Notes: generated from the sequence alone by a model not told the origin. 64,000 nt of DNA from Variovorax paradoxus (GCF_902712855.1 NZ_LR743507.1:248001-312000), one strand, 5' to 3'. Shown: positions 1 to 8,272, counted from the stretch's first letter. Made by a program: numbers and translations.

Positions 1-659
1 GCCATGCCCAGCACATAGACGGCGACCGCCACGAAGCGGATGTCCATGTTGATGTAGCTGGTGGTGATGTACGCCACGGCCTTGCCCACGCCCGCGTCGG
101 AGAACACCAGGCCCAGCATGCCGAGCATCTGCGGCAGCACCACGGCCCAGCCGAGCGCGTCGGTCAGGCGGCGCGACTCGCGCAGGCCCTGCACCGGGGT
201 CTCGCGCGTCAGCCAGCAGGCCAGCGCCAGCGCCACCACGCAGCCCACGCCCAGGCTCACCAGCGTGGTGTTCTTCGGGTCGAGCAGGAAGGCGTCGCCG
301 ATCTTCACCTTGCTCATGAGCACGGTGCCGATCACGGTGACCAGCGGAATGGCCAGGGCGGGCATGAAGAGCTTGTTGCCCAGGCGTTTTGCGCTGGCGG
401 CGTACTCGGTGGCCGAGGGCTCGCGGTGCTTGCCCGCACCCACGCCGCGCATGCCGGCGATGACGGCCATGGCGACGGCGCCCACGCCGACCCAGGCCGG
501 CGGCAGCTTGTCGCCGACCAGGAACACGAGCGCGTAGAGCGCCCAGAACAGGCCGCTGGTGTAGCGCTTGGGGTGCTGGCGGTCGGTCAGCGTCATGATG
601 GCCGTGATCGCCAGGATCAGGCCCACCAGGATGTAGAGGTGCTGGATCGAGAGAATCAT
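1..659 (-). CDS. DUF979 family membrane protein, 3' part beyond window
   Basis: The reading frame opens with ATG at 659 and runs off the left edge still open after about 219 codons, so the C-terminus is missing. The translation starts MILSIQHLYILVGLILAI and alternates hydrophobic spans with short basic loops, giving about six membrane segments in the visible part. It starts 2 bp after the stop of the DUF969 gene, so the two are cotranscribed. DUF979 and DUF969 proteins typically occur as adjacent pairs. Their role is unproven; a transporter formed by both subunits is the usual guess. The divergent GntR gene suggests metabolite-controlled expression. Confident as a gene and family; function unknown. 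Confidence 0.85.
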   Translation of the reverse strand, partial: MILSIQHLYILVGLILAITAIMTLTDRQHPKRYTSGLFWALYALVFLVGDKLPPAWVGVGAVAMAVIAGMRGVGAGKHREPSATEYAASAKRLGNKLFMPALAIPLVTVIGTVLMSKVKIGDAFLLDPKNTTLVSLGVGCVVALALACWLTRETPVQGLRESRRLTDALGWAVVLPQMLGMLGLVFSDAGVGKAVAYITTSYINMDIRFVAVAVYVLGM

Positions 660-661
660 GA

Positions 662-1402
662 TCAGCGGCCTTCCTGCGCGGCAACGGCGGGCACGGCCGG
701 CTCCTGCTTCACGCCTTCCATCTCGCGGGCGATCGACTGGTCGAGCCGGCGCAGGCGCCAGGCGTGGATGACGAAGGCGGCGATGGCCGTCGGGATGCCC
801 CACAGCGCGATGTGCAGCGGCTCCACGTCGATGCCGGCCTCGTGCAGGAAGGTGCTCATCAGCACGATGGCGCCGAAGGCCACGAAGATGTCCTCGCCGA
901 AGAAAAGGCCCACGTTGTCGGTGGCCGCGGCGTAGGCGCGCAGCTTGTGGCGCAGGCGCTCGGGCAGCTTGCCGTAGCGCGTTTCCGTGGCGCCCTCGGC
1001 CATCGGCGCCAGCAGCGGGCGAACCATCTGCGGGTGGCCGCCCAGGCTGGTCAGGCCGACGGCGGCGGTGAGTTCGCGCGCGGCGAGGTAGACGATCAGC
1101 AGGCGGCCGGCGGTGGCCGACTTGATGCGGCTGATCCAGTTCTGCGCATGCTGGCGCAGGCCGTGGCGCTCGAGCAGGCCGATGACGGCCAGCGGCAGAA
1201 GAATGATCAGCGGCAGGTTGCGCGTCTTGATGAAGCCGCTGCCGATGGCCGTGAGGATGGCCATCGGGCCGAAGCCCGCGGCGGCCGCCGTCACGATGGC
1301 CGTGACGATCACCACCAGCATCGGATTGAAGCGCAGGATGAAGCCCGCAATGATCACGGCCACGCCGATCAAGGGCCACAGATGAGGGATGTCAGGAGTC
1401 AT
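662..1402 (-). CDS. DUF969 family membrane protein
   Basis: A 246-residue polytopic protein. It begins with a hydrophobic segment (about residues 10-25), then paired helices around 30-60 and 63-80, and further spans near 165-190 and 198-215. The charged C-terminal tail of about 30 residues is probably cytoplasmic. Length and the sequence around LTSLGGHPQMVRPLLAPMAEG and ATDNVGLFFGEDIF fit the DUF969 family. It is the first gene of a two-gene operon with DUF979 and is divergent from a GntR/FCD regulator, with a FadR-type operator palindrome 120 bp upstream of its start. In other genomes these pairs can lie near pyrrolidone-carboxylate peptidase genes, hinting at small acid or peptide transport; that is inference. 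Confidence 0.85.
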   Translation of the reverse strand: MTPDIPHLWPLIGVAVIIAGFILRFNPMLVVIVTAIVTAAAAGFGPMAILTAIGSGFIKTRNLPLIILLPLAVIGLLERHGLRQHAQNWISRIKSATAGRLLIVYLAARELTAAVGLTSLGGHPQMVRPLLAPMAEGATETRYGKLPERLRHKLRAYAAATDNVGLFFGEDIFVAFGAIVLMSTFLHEAGIDVEPLHIALWGIPTAIAAFVIHAWRLRRLDQSIAREMEGVKQEPAVPAVAAQEGR

Positions 1403-1711
1403 GTTGGTCTTTCGTTTTGGGATTCAGAGACACCTTGCGCGGGGGCGCCGGCCATTTGCTTAACGCAAACCTCGTGCCAATGAATGAGCAATCGAAAACA
1501 TATGAATCACTCATTTATCGGAAATTGTTGAACAATTTTGGTGAGTGTGCCCAACAACGGTGCCGAGCCGGCTCCATGTAAACCCTAAGTTCGCCGGCTT
1601 CCGGTGCACAGGGCGCAGGCCCCGCGCGCGCGGCGCCCCGGGGGAAATCTGCTAAAAACCACCGGCCTTCCCGCGCTTTCCGGCGGCCTTCGCCTCTTTC
1701 CCACTTCCGGC
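1403..1711. other. divergent control region between DUF969 and GntR genes
   Basis: This 309-bp stretch has no convincing gene. Its middle part (about 1455-1545) is clearly AT-richer than its surroundings. It holds the operator palindrome at 1522-1538 and also distant inverted hexamers AATGAG and CTCATT near 1482 and 1511. The right part (1570-1711) is GC-rich leader sequence before the GntR gene. No clear sigma-70 boxes could be assigned. Confidence 0.5.
1522..1538. promoter_or_regulatory. probable GntR (FadR-subfamily) operator
   Basis: A perfect 8+1+8 inverted repeat, AAATTGTT-G-AACAATTT. Its core TTGT-TGA-ACAA fits the TNGT-N(1-3)-ACNA pattern known for operators of FadR/FCD-type GntR regulators. 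It lies between DUF969 and the divergent GntR gene, where an autoregulating repressor would bind both promoters. Seen directly; binding is inferred. Confidence 0.6.
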
Positions 1712-2416
1712 ATGACCTCACTGGCTTCCCCGACCTCTCCCGCTTCGCCAGCCGCCGGCACGCAGACGCTCAACGACCGGGTCGCCGAGCTCATCCGGCA
1801 GAAGATCGTGAAGGGCGAGTTCTCGCCGGGGCAGCGGCTGTCGGAAGCCGCGCTGGCCGACAGCTTCGAGATTTCGCGCAACACCCTGCGCGAGGTCTTC
1901 CGCACGCTGACCAAGGAAGGACTGCTCAAGCACGCGCCCAACCGCGGCGTGTTCGTGGCGGTGCCCAGCATCGCGTCGATCATCGACATCTACCGCGTGC
2001 GCAGGCTCATCGAATGCCAGGCGCTGGCGCAGGCCTACCCGCGCCACCCGGCCAAGAAGCACATGCGCGAGGCGGTGGAGATGGCGCTGAAATGCCGCGA
2101 CGCCGGCGACTGGCTCGGCGTGGGCACCGCCAACATGGAGTTCCACAAGGGCATCGTGGAGCTGGCCGACAGCGAACGGCTGAACATCCTGTTCGCGCAC
2201 ATCCTGGTCGAGCTGCGGCTGGCCTTCGGCCTGCTGAAGGACCCGGAGTTCCTGCACGCACCGTATGTGGACATGAACACCCAGTTGCTCGAGCTCATCG
2301 AGGCCGGCAAGTTCGCCGAGGGCTCGGCGGCGCTCAACGACTACCTGATCCACTCCGAGCGCATCGTGCTCGCGGTCTACGCGCGCCAGATGCCGCAGGG
2401 CGGCATCGACGGCTGA
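1712..2416 (+). CDS. GntR family transcriptional regulator with FCD domain
   Basis: A 234-residue regulator. A winged helix-turn-helix spans about residues 18-83 (LNDRVAELIRQKIVKGEF, then LSEAALADSFEISRNTLREV), followed by an all-helical FCD ligand-binding domain to the end. Residues such as those in RRLIECQALAQ and NMEFHKGIVELA match the FCD metal/ligand pocket. ATG at 1712 was preferred over an upstream start because the N-terminal extension is low complexity and not helix-turn-helix-like. It is divergent from DUF969/DUF979, and a palindrome in between matches its class, so it probably represses or activates those genes and itself. The ligand is unknown; FCD regulators often sense carboxylic acids. 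Confidence 0.9.
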   Translation: MTSLASPTSPASPAAGTQTLNDRVAELIRQKIVKGEFSPGQRLSEAALADSFEISRNTLREVFRTLTKEGLLKHAPNRGVFVAVPSIASIIDIYRVRRLIECQALAQAYPRHPAKKHMREAVEMALKCRDAGDWLGVGTANMEFHKGIVELADSERLNILFAHILVELRLAFGLLKDPEFLHAPYVDMNTQLLELIEAGKFAEGSAALNDYLIHSERIVLAVYARQMPQGGIDG

Positions 2417-2421
2417 AGCGT

Positions 2422-2486
2422 CCCGGCCCGGCCCGGCCCGGCCCGGCCCGGTCAGGTCAGGTCAGGTCAGGTCAGGTCAGGTCAGG
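2422..2486. repeat. composite pentanucleotide tandem repeat
   Basis: Six perfect copies of CCCGG (2422-2451) run directly into seven perfect copies of TCAGG (2452-2486). The tract fills the junction of the convergent GntR and GNAT genes. The GNAT stop codon (TGA, complement of 2477-2479) and its last two codons lie inside the TCAGG array. Confidence 0.95.
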
Positions 2487-2944
2487 TCGAGCTTCATTCC
2501 TTCGTGCGAGGCCTTGAACCCCAGGCGCTCGTAGAAGCGGTGCGCGTCGGTGCGGCGCTTGTCGGTGGTGAGCTGCACCACCCGGCAGCCCGCGGCCCGG
2601 GCCGCTTCGACGGCCAGGGCGATCATCCGCTCGCCGATGCGCTGCCCGCGGTGGCTCGACGCCACGCGAACGCCCTCGATCTGCCCGCGCAGCGCGCCCT
2701 GCAGGCCCAGGCCGGGAATGACGATGAGCTGGAGGCAGCCGACCACGCCCTCCGGCAGCTGGGCCACCAGCAGCTGGTTGCCGTCCTGCGCCTCGATGCG
2801 CCGGAGCGCGGCTTCGTAGAGGGCGATGTCGCCGGGTCGTTCGCGCGCGGCGCCGAGCATGTCGTCGGCCAGCATGGCGACGACGAGCGGGAGGTCGGCC
2901 GGCACGGCCTTGCGCATCTTCAAGAGGGAATCGGTTGGTGTCAT
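2477..2944 (-). CDS. GNAT family N-acetyltransferase
   Basis: A 155-residue acetyltransferase. It shows the GNAT acetyl-CoA motif as SSHRGQRIGERMIALAVEAA (about residues 98-117; the R-G-Q-R-I-G loop binds the pyrophosphate) and the late strand-helix pair ending in HRFYERLGFKASHEGM. This layout is typical of small-molecule or protein-terminal acetyltransferases; the substrate cannot be told. ATG 2944 was chosen over an earlier in-frame start because MTPTDSLLKMRKA leads directly into the first GNAT strand. Its 3' end is embedded in the TCAGG tandem repeat, so repeat length changes would not alter the protein, since the first stop lies in the repeat copies nearest the gene. Divergent from the LysE gene. 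Confidence 0.88.
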   Translation of the reverse strand: MTPTDSLLKMRKAVPADLPLVVAMLADDMLGAARERPGDIALYEAALRRIEAQDGNQLLVAQLPEGVVGCLQLIVIPGLGLQGALRGQIEGVRVASSHRGQRIGERMIALAVEAARAAGCRVVQLTTDKRRTDAHRFYERLGFKASHEGMKLDLT

Positions 2945-3030
2945 GGCAATCGGCGCCGTGGCGCCATCGTGTTCGGAAGCAGCATTGGAAGAATAATGGC
3001 CTCCCCGCAACGCTTCGCCGACGGCACGCC

Positions 3031-3666
3031 ATGACCCTGTCCGCCTACCTGCTCTTCCTGCCGGCCTGCTTCGCCATCAACATGGCCTTCGGCCCCAACA
3101 ACCTGCTGTCGGTGACCAACGGCGCGAAGCACGGCGTCTCGCCGGCCGTGATCGCGGCCGGCGGGCGGCTCGCGGCCTTCGCGATCATGATCGCCATCGC
3201 GGGACTGGGCATGGGCGCAGTGCTGGTCGCATCGGAGCTGGCGTTCGACGTCATCAAGTACATCGGCGCGGCGTACCTCGTGTGGATCGGCATCCGCCTG
3301 CTGCGCGCGCCGGCACCCACGGCCGAGGTGCAGCAGCAGCAACGCGAAGCGGGCACGCCGCCGTCCCTGCGCGCGCTGGCACGGCAGGAGTTCACCGTGG
3401 CCGCCGGCAATCCGAAGGCCATCCTGGTGTTCACCGCCTTCTTCCCGCAGTTCGTGGTGCCGGGCGCCTACGCCTCCAGCTACCTGCTGCTGGGCGCGAC
3501 CTTCCTGGTGTTCGAGCTGGTGGCGATCGCGCTGTACGCGCTGCTCGGCGCGCGCATGCGAAGGCTGGCCGACGGCAGCCGCGCGATGCGCTGGTTCAAC
3601 CGGGTGAGCGGCAGCATGATGGTCGGCTTCGGGCTGATCCTGGCCTTCACGCGCCGCCCCGGCTGA
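3031..3666 (+). CDS. LysE family amino-acid/metabolite exporter
   Basis: A 211-residue inner-membrane protein of the LysE/RhtB type with about six transmembrane segments. The N-terminal MTLSAYLLFLPACFAINMAF followed by GPNNLLSVTNGAKHG is the typical LysE/RhtB signature region, and AAGNPKAILVFTAFFPQF is the conserved second-half motif. Members export basic or neutral amino acids or homoserine lactones; the substrate here is unknown. It starts 86 bp from the divergent GNAT gene. Its stop is followed, after 8 bp, by the first of two tandem copies of the dispersed repeat that separate it from the convergent recG. Confidence 0.9.
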   Translation: MTLSAYLLFLPACFAINMAFGPNNLLSVTNGAKHGVSPAVIAAGGRLAAFAIMIAIAGLGMGAVLVASELAFDVIKYIGAAYLVWIGIRLLRAPAPTAEVQQQQREAGTPPSLRALARQEFTVAAGNPKAILVFTAFFPQFVVPGAYASSYLLLGATFLVFELVAIALYALLGARMRRLADGSRAMRWFNRVSGSMMVGFGLILAFTRRPG

Positions 3667-3674
3667 TTGGTACT

Positions 3675-3762
3675 CCCCCAGGCTGCGCGCACTTCGTGTC
3701 GCTTCTCCTTCCCCCTACCGGAGGCGACACCTGCGGCCCGGCCAAGCCGGTTCCGCGGTGTC
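3675..3762 (+). repeat. dispersed two-hairpin repeat, family A, copy 1
   Basis: Head CCCCCAGGCTGCGCGCAC, a pyrimidine-rich middle with a small stem, then a terminal hairpin GACACC...CCGGC-CAA-GCCGG...GGTGTC with an inner GCGG/CCGC pairing. It starts 8 bp after the LysE stop. It is the first of a tandem pair with a 97-bp period. Confidence 0.93.
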
Positions 3763-3771
3763 CTTGGCTCG

Positions 3772-3860
3772 CCCCCAGGCTTCGCGCACTTCGTGTCGCT
3801 TCTCCCTCCCCTCGCCGGGTGCGACACCTGCGGCCCGGCAAAGCCGGTTCCGCGGTGTCT
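3772..3860 (+). repeat. dispersed two-hairpin repeat, family A, copy 2
   Basis: Same layout as copy 1, joined to it by the linker TTGGCTCG that recurs before other copies. Terminal stem GACACC/GGTGTC with an AAA loop. It ends 13 bp before the recG stop, so the tandem pair fills the LysE/recG convergent junction. Confidence 0.93.
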
Positions 3861-3873
3861 CGCGAACAGATCT

Positions 3874-6072
3874 TCAGGCTTTGAGGTACTCGGCCTTGGT
3901 GCCGAGCCAGCGGTCGATGTGGCGCTGCGCCAGGTCGGGGTGTTTCTCGAGCATGACCGGGGCCAGCTCGCGCGCCCAGTCGAGCAGCAGGGTGTCCGTC
4001 GAGAGGTCGGCGAAGCGCAGCAGCGGCGCGCCCGACTGGCGCGCGCCCAGGAACTCGCCGGGTCCGCGGATCTCGAGGTCGCGCCGCGCGATCTCGAAGC
4101 CGTCGGAGGTCTCGGCCATGGCCTTCAGCCGCGCGCGCGCGGCCTCGCCGACACGGCCGCTGTCGCCCGGCGCATAGAGCAGCACGCAGGCCGAGGCCGC
4201 CGCGCCGCGCCCCACGCGGCCGCGCAGCTGGTGCAGCTGCGAGAGGCCGAAGCGCTCGGCATGCTCGATGACCATCAGCGAGGCGTTGGGCACGTCCACG
4301 CCCACTTCGATCACCGTCGTGCTCACCAGCACCTGGATCTCGTTGGCGGTGAAGGCGGCCATCACCGCCTGCTTCTCGGCCGTGGGCATGCGTGAGTGCA
4401 GCAGCCCGACCTGGATCGGCTCGCCCAGCGTGCCGGCCAGCTCGTCGCGCGTCTCGGTGGCGTTGCGCAGGTCGACCGCCTCGCTTTCCTCGATCAGTGG
4501 ACACACCCAGTACACCTGACGGCCCTGCGCGATCTGCGCATGGATGCGGTCGATGACCTCGTCGCGCCGGTGGTCGGCCACCAACCGGGTGACGATGGGC
4601 GTGCGGCCCGGCGGCAGCTCGTCGAGCGTGGAGACGTCGAGGTCGGCGTAGTAGCTCATGGCGAGCGTGCGCGGGATGGGGGTGGCGCTCATCATCAAAA
4701 GATGCGGCTCCAATCCGGCGCCGGGCCGCCCCAAGCCGGAGGCCTCCCCCCCGGGAGGGTGAGGCGAAGCCTCAGGGGGGCCGAGATTGCCGCCGGCCTT
4801 GCCGCGCAGCGCCAGCCGCTGCGCCACGCCGAAGCGGTGCTGCTCGTCGATGATCGCGAGCGCGAGGTTCCTGAAGCGCACCTTCTCCGAGATGACCGCG
4901 TGCGTGCCGATGACCAGCGCGGCCTGTCCGCGTTCGACGGCGGCCGACATCTCGTCGCGCTCCTTCTTCTTCTGGCTGCCCGTGAGCCACGCCACGCGCT
5001 GGCCGCGCGCGGCCAACAGCGGATCGAGCCAGCCGACCAGCTTGCCGAAGTGCTGCGCTGCGAGGATTTCGGTGGGCGCCATCAGCGCGCACTGGAAGCC
5101 CGCGTCGATGCAGCGCGCCGCCGCGAGCGCGGCCACCACGGTCTTGCCCGAGCCGACGTCGCCCTGCAGCAGGCGGTGCATCGGAATCTGCCGGTGCAGG
5201 TCGGCCGTGATCTCCTCGCCCACGCGCTGCTGCGCGCCGGTCAGGCCGAAGGGCAGCACCGCGAGCAGCTGCGCATGCAGCGAGGTGGCGACAGGTTCGG
5301 CCGCAGCGGGCAGCACCGGTGCGCGCTGCGCCGCGCGCTCCAGCCGCGCCTGCAACTGCGAGAGCTGCTGCGCCAGCAGTTCCTCGGCCTTGATGCGCTG
5401 CCACGCCGGATGGCTGTGGTCCTCGAGCGCGGCGATCGACACGTCGGGCGTCGGGTAGTGCAGGAAGCTCAGCGCGGCGCGCAAGTCCCACGCGCCGCGC
5501 AGGCCGATCTGCACCGGAACGGTCTCGTCGAGCACCGCACGGGCCAGGCCCGAGCGCACCTCGCGCCGCAGCACCGGCTGCGCCAGGCCGGCCACCGTCG
5601 AGTACACCGGCGTGAGCGCATTCGGCAACGCGGTGCCGGCCGCCTTGACGGTGGGATGCATCATCTGCCGCCCGACGAAGCCGCCGCGCATCTCGCCGCG
5701 CACGCGCACCCTGGCGCCGACCGCCAGCTGCTTCTGCTGCGACGGATAGAAATTGAAGAAGCGCAGTTCGCAGGTGTCGGAGCCGTCGTCGATGGTGGCG
5801 ATCAGCTGGCGGCGCGGGCGGTAGACGACCTCGCATTCGGTGACCACGCCCTCGACCTGCGCCATGTCGCCGTCGCGCGTGTCGGCCAGGCGCACGATGC
5901 GCGTCTCGTCCTCGTAGCGCATCGGCAGATAGAGCGCGAAGTCGATGTCGCGCACCAGGCCGAGCTTGCGCAGCGCGCGCTGCACCAGGCTCAGGCCGCT
6001 GCCGGGCGGACCTGCAGGCGCGGGCGCAGCGGTGGTGGCCGAGGCGGGAGAAGGAACTTTCTTGGCGGGCAC
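3874..6072 (-). CDS. recG: ATP-dependent DNA helicase RecG
   Basis: A 732-residue superfamily 2 helicase that remodels stalled forks and Holliday junctions. After a short Ala/Pro-rich N-terminus come the wedge/OB domain (about residues 30-200), Walker A GDVGSGKTV (about 301), the DEQH box IIDEQHRFGVAQ (about 407), motif III MMSATPIPRTLAMS, and the C-terminal domain with LLHSRM, STTVIEVGVDVPNA and HQLRGRVGRG. The chosen start is GTG 6072, 11 bp after the epimerase stop; no in-frame ATG lies between them. About 25 residues rich in Gly, Pro, Ser and Glu separate the DEQH region from motif III (about 428-452), absent from E. coli RecG. The underlying DNA is palindromic and resembles the dispersed repeats, so it is probably an in-frame repeat insertion. 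Confidence 0.97.
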   Translation of the reverse strand: MPAKKVPSPASATTAAPAPAGPPGSGLSLVQRALRKLGLVRDIDFALYLPMRYEDETRIVRLADTRDGDMAQVEGVVTECEVVYRPRRQLIATIDDGSDTCELRFFNFYPSQQKQLAVGARVRVRGEMRGGFVGRQMMHPTVKAAGTALPNALTPVYSTVAGLAQPVLRREVRSGLARAVLDETVPVQIGLRGAWDLRAALSFLHYPTPDVSIAALEDHSHPAWQRIKAEELLAQQLSQLQARLERAAQRAPVLPAAAEPVATSLHAQLLAVLPFGLTGAQQRVGEEITADLHRQIPMHRLLQGDVGSGKTVVAALAAARCIDAGFQCALMAPTEILAAQHFGKLVGWLDPLLAARGQRVAWLTGSQKKKERDEMSAAVERGQAALVIGTHAVISEKVRFRNLALAIIDEQHRFGVAQRLALRGKAGGNLGPPEASPHPPGGEASGLGRPGAGLEPHLLMMSATPIPRTLAMSYYADLDVSTLDELPPGRTPIVTRLVADHRRDEVIDRIHAQIAQGRQVYWVCPLIEESEAVDLRNATETRDELAGTLGEPIQVGLLHSRMPTAEKQAVMAAFTANEIQVLVSTTVIEVGVDVPNASLMVIEHAERFGLSQLHQLRGRVGRGAAASACVLLYAPGDSGRVGEAARARLKAMAETSDGFEIARRDLEIRGPGEFLGARQSGAPLLRFADLSTDTLLLDWARELAPVMLEKHPDLAQRHIDRWLGTKAEYLKA
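4715..4788. repeat. palindromic element inserted inside recG
   Basis: A GC-rich stretch with the hairpin GAGGC-GAA-GCCTC and runs of six to seven C or G that can pair. On the minus strand it includes CCCCCCTGAGGCTTCGCC, similar to the head CCCCCAGGCTTCGCGC of the family A repeats. It encodes the extra Gly/Pro-rich RecG segment. Boundaries are approximate. Confidence 0.7.
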
Positions 6073-6083
6073 GGACTGGGCTT

Positions 6084-7580
6084 CTAGCGTGGGCGGCAAA
6101 GGTCCGTCAAGGCGCTGCGCGCATCCGGGAACATGAACTGGAAGCCGCTGCGCAGCAACTGCGCAGGCACCACGCGCTGGCCCTCGAGCAGCAGGTCGGC
6201 CTGCTCGCCGAGCAGCAGCCTGACGGGCGCTGCGGGCGTCGGCATCCAGCAAGGCCGGTGCAGCACGCCGGCCGCGACGCGGGTGAATTCCTCCTGGCTC
6301 ACTGCGCCGGGCGCGGTGAAGTTGAAGGCCTGCACAGTCGCGGGAGCCCCTGCTGTTTGCTCGGTCACGGTCCACACATGCGCCATGGCACGGACCAGGT
6401 CGTGCACGTGCACCCACGACAGCCACTGCCGCCCGCTGCCCAGCCGCCCGCCCATGCCGAGCTGGATCGGCATCAGCAGTTGCGGCAGCGAGCCCTGGTG
6501 GCCCAGCACGAAGCCGAAGCGCATGCAGGCCACGTGCACGCCGTGTGCCACGGCCGCGTGCGCGGCCCGCTCCCAGCGCTGGCACAGCTGCGACATGAAG
6601 ATGTCCTGCGGCGGCGCGTCTTCGGCCAGCTCGGTGGCGTCGCCCTGCGGCTGCACGCCGTAGTAGCCGATGGCCGACCCCGACAGCAGCAGCCACGGCT
6701 TGCGCGGCCGCGCGGCGATCCACGCCACCAGTTGCTGCGTGAGCCCCTCGCGGCTTTGCAACAGCTGCCGCTGGCGCCGTTCGCTCCAGCGCATGCCCAG
6801 GATGCGCGCCCCCGCGAGGTTGACGACCACGTCGATGTCGTCGGCGGCCGGCACCTGCGCGAGCGACTGCACGCAGCGCACCGCGCCGCCGAAGCCCCAC
6901 GCGGCCGCGCGCGCGTCGCGCGTCCATACCGTGACCGCATGGCCGTCCGCCAGCAGCTGGCGCACGAGCAGCTGCCCGATGAAGCCGGTGCCGCCCGTGA
7001 CCAGCACGCGCTGCGGCTTCGAACCGAAGCGCACCGGCGCCAGCGTGTCGCGCACCTGCGCCTGCTTGCCCTGCCTGAACAGCGCTCGCGCCGCGAAGCC
7101 GTCGCGCAACCCCGAGACACCGACGCCCACGCCGCACAGCGCGAGGAAGGCGCTGAGCCAGCCGTAGGGCTGCCACACCATCGCGGTCGGCTGGGCGGCC
7201 CAGTCGGCCGCGTTCATCGCCAGCAGCGCGATGAACGCGCCCGCATTGATGGCCAGCACCGTGTGCGTGACGCGCTCGGTGGGCGGCAGCAGGCGGCTGC
7301 CGTCCTCGACCACGAAGTCCCACAGCGTGAGCACGATCTCGACGCTGAACACCGCCATCAGCAGCCACGCCCATGCGCCGTGCCAGGCCCATGCCGAGAG
7401 CCCGATGAACAGCGCGCAATAGATCGACGAACGCGTCGCGTGGATCGCCAGCTCGAGCCCCGCCGTGCCGCGCCGCGGCAGCGCCTCGGTGCCCTCGTGG
7501 TGGTAGAGCGTGTCGAACGCGCCCAGCGCGCCCTGGGCGGCCATGAGCTGCAGGGCCAGCAGGTGGGTGTCGAGCGTCAT
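6084..7580 (-). CDS. TIGR01777-like NAD(P)-dependent epimerase with N-terminal membrane domain
   Basis: A 498-residue protein. The first about 155 residues form a membrane module with four or five helices (for example around 52-82, 105-122 and 140-155). A short-chain dehydrogenase/epimerase domain follows, beginning VLVTGGTGFIGQLL, with the Rossmann motif at about residues 195-202. The later sequence (VVNLAGARI, RWSERRQRQLLQSR, SGSAIGYYG and LSWVHVHDLVRAM) is the usual pattern of TIGR01777/YfcH-type epimerases of unknown substrate. The YfcH type is normally about 300 residues; this one carries an extra DoxX-like membrane part. Its ATG overlaps the stop of the DUF4166 gene by 4 bp and recG follows after 11 bp, so the three genes form one operon. 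Confidence 0.88.
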   Translation of the reverse strand: MTLDTHLLALQLMAAQGALGAFDTLYHHEGTEALPRRGTAGLELAIHATRSSIYCALFIGLSAWAWHGAWAWLLMAVFSVEIVLTLWDFVVEDGSRLLPPTERVTHTVLAINAGAFIALLAMNAADWAAQPTAMVWQPYGWLSAFLALCGVGVGVSGLRDGFAARALFRQGKQAQVRDTLAPVRFGSKPQRVLVTGGTGFIGQLLVRQLLADGHAVTVWTRDARAAAWGFGGAVRCVQSLAQVPAADDIDVVVNLAGARILGMRWSERRQRQLLQSREGLTQQLVAWIAARPRKPWLLLSGSAIGYYGVQPQGDATELAEDAPPQDIFMSQLCQRWERAAHAAVAHGVHVACMRFGFVLGHQGSLPQLLMPIQLGMGGRLGSGRQWLSWVHVHDLVRAMAHVWTVTEQTAGAPATVQAFNFTAPGAVSQEEFTRVAAGVLHRPCWMPTPAAPVRLLLGEQADLLLEGQRVVPAQLLRSGFQFMFPDARSALTDLCRPR

Positions 7581-8272
7581 GCGGCGGCCGCCTCTGCCTG
7601 CGGCTCGGTCACTTCCTCGAACACGCCGACCTGGGTGAACGTGGTGCCCATGAGCCAGTGGCGGATCTCGATGCGGATGTTGAAGCGTCCAGGCGTCTCG
7701 TTGTGATGCCAGAGAAAGGTCTTGCCGGGGGTGAGCAGGCCGGGCAGCGGAATGCGCCAGCCGAACACGTCCCAGAAGTAGCCGTCGCTCTGGAAATGCA
7801 GGCTGCCGTTGTCCACGCTGAGCACCAGCTTCATGCCCAGGCCCATGCCCACGTACTCCAGCACCTCGCCGCGCTCGCTCTCGCGCATGAAGCTGGTGAA
7901 CTGGATCGGCTTGCGGCCGTGCAGGCGATAGACGCGCTGCTTGTAGATGGCCGGGTCGTGCGGCCTGGCGTAGACCTGGATCTCGACCGGGAAGTCGCTG
8001 TCGCTGTACGGGATCAGCGCGCCCTGGATCATCGGCTGCGTCAGGTGGCCCAGCAGCTTGCCGAAGCGCGAGCAGCGCAGCTCGCTGAGCGCGCCGAGGT
8101 AGTGCAGCGCCTTGCCCGGCGACGGGTTCTTCTCGAAGCGGCGGCGGATGTCGGCATGCAGGCCCAGCCAGGTGTCGCCCATGATCTTCTTGAAGAGTTC
8201 GCCCTCGGAGGGACCGGGGGTGGCTGCGGGTTCGGACTCCGGTGAGACGCGCGCTGCTTGTGAATCGACCAT
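7577..8272 (-). CDS. DUF4166 domain protein
   Basis: A 231-residue soluble protein. A disordered Ala/Pro/Ser-rich N-terminus (about residues 1-25) precedes a compact domain beginning [20 protein letters not shown] and ending near [11 protein letters not shown]. This matches DUF4166, a family often found next to or fused with epimerase-like proteins, as it is here with the overlapping TIGR01777-type gene. No catalytic motif was recognised. The start ATG 8272 was preferred over 8383 because the extra residues are Arg-rich and would leave no promoter room before the divergent queA. Function unknown; a lipid or small-molecule binding role with the epimerase is only a guess. Confidence 0.8.
   Translation of the reverse strand: MVDSQAARVSPESEPAATPGPSEGELFKKIMGDTWLGLHADIRRRFEKNPSPGKALHYLGALSELRCSRFGKLLGHLTQPMIQGALIPYSDSDFPVEIQVYARPHDPAIYKQRVYRLHGRKPIQFTSFMRESERGEVLEYVGMGLGMKLVLSVDNGSLHFQSDGYFWDVFGWRIPLPGLLTPGKTFLWHHNETPGRFNIRIEIRHWLMGTTFTQVGVFEEVTEPQAEAAAA

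Noticed and set aside
2422..2486. CRISPR-like or minisatellite array
   Set aside because: Units are 5 bp without spacers and no cas gene is near; it is a simple tandem repeat.
3667..3873. Open frames through the repeats that yield similar short peptides (for example CAHFVSLLLPP-like)
   Set aside because: The tandem period is 97-99 bp, mostly not a multiple of three, and frames differ among copies; the similarity comes from the shared DNA, not from a protein.
3874..7419. RecG extended N-terminally to an 1181-residue frame
   Set aside because: The extension lies antiphase over the epimerase gene and is Arg/Ala-rich; a GTG just after the epimerase stop gives a normal RecG.
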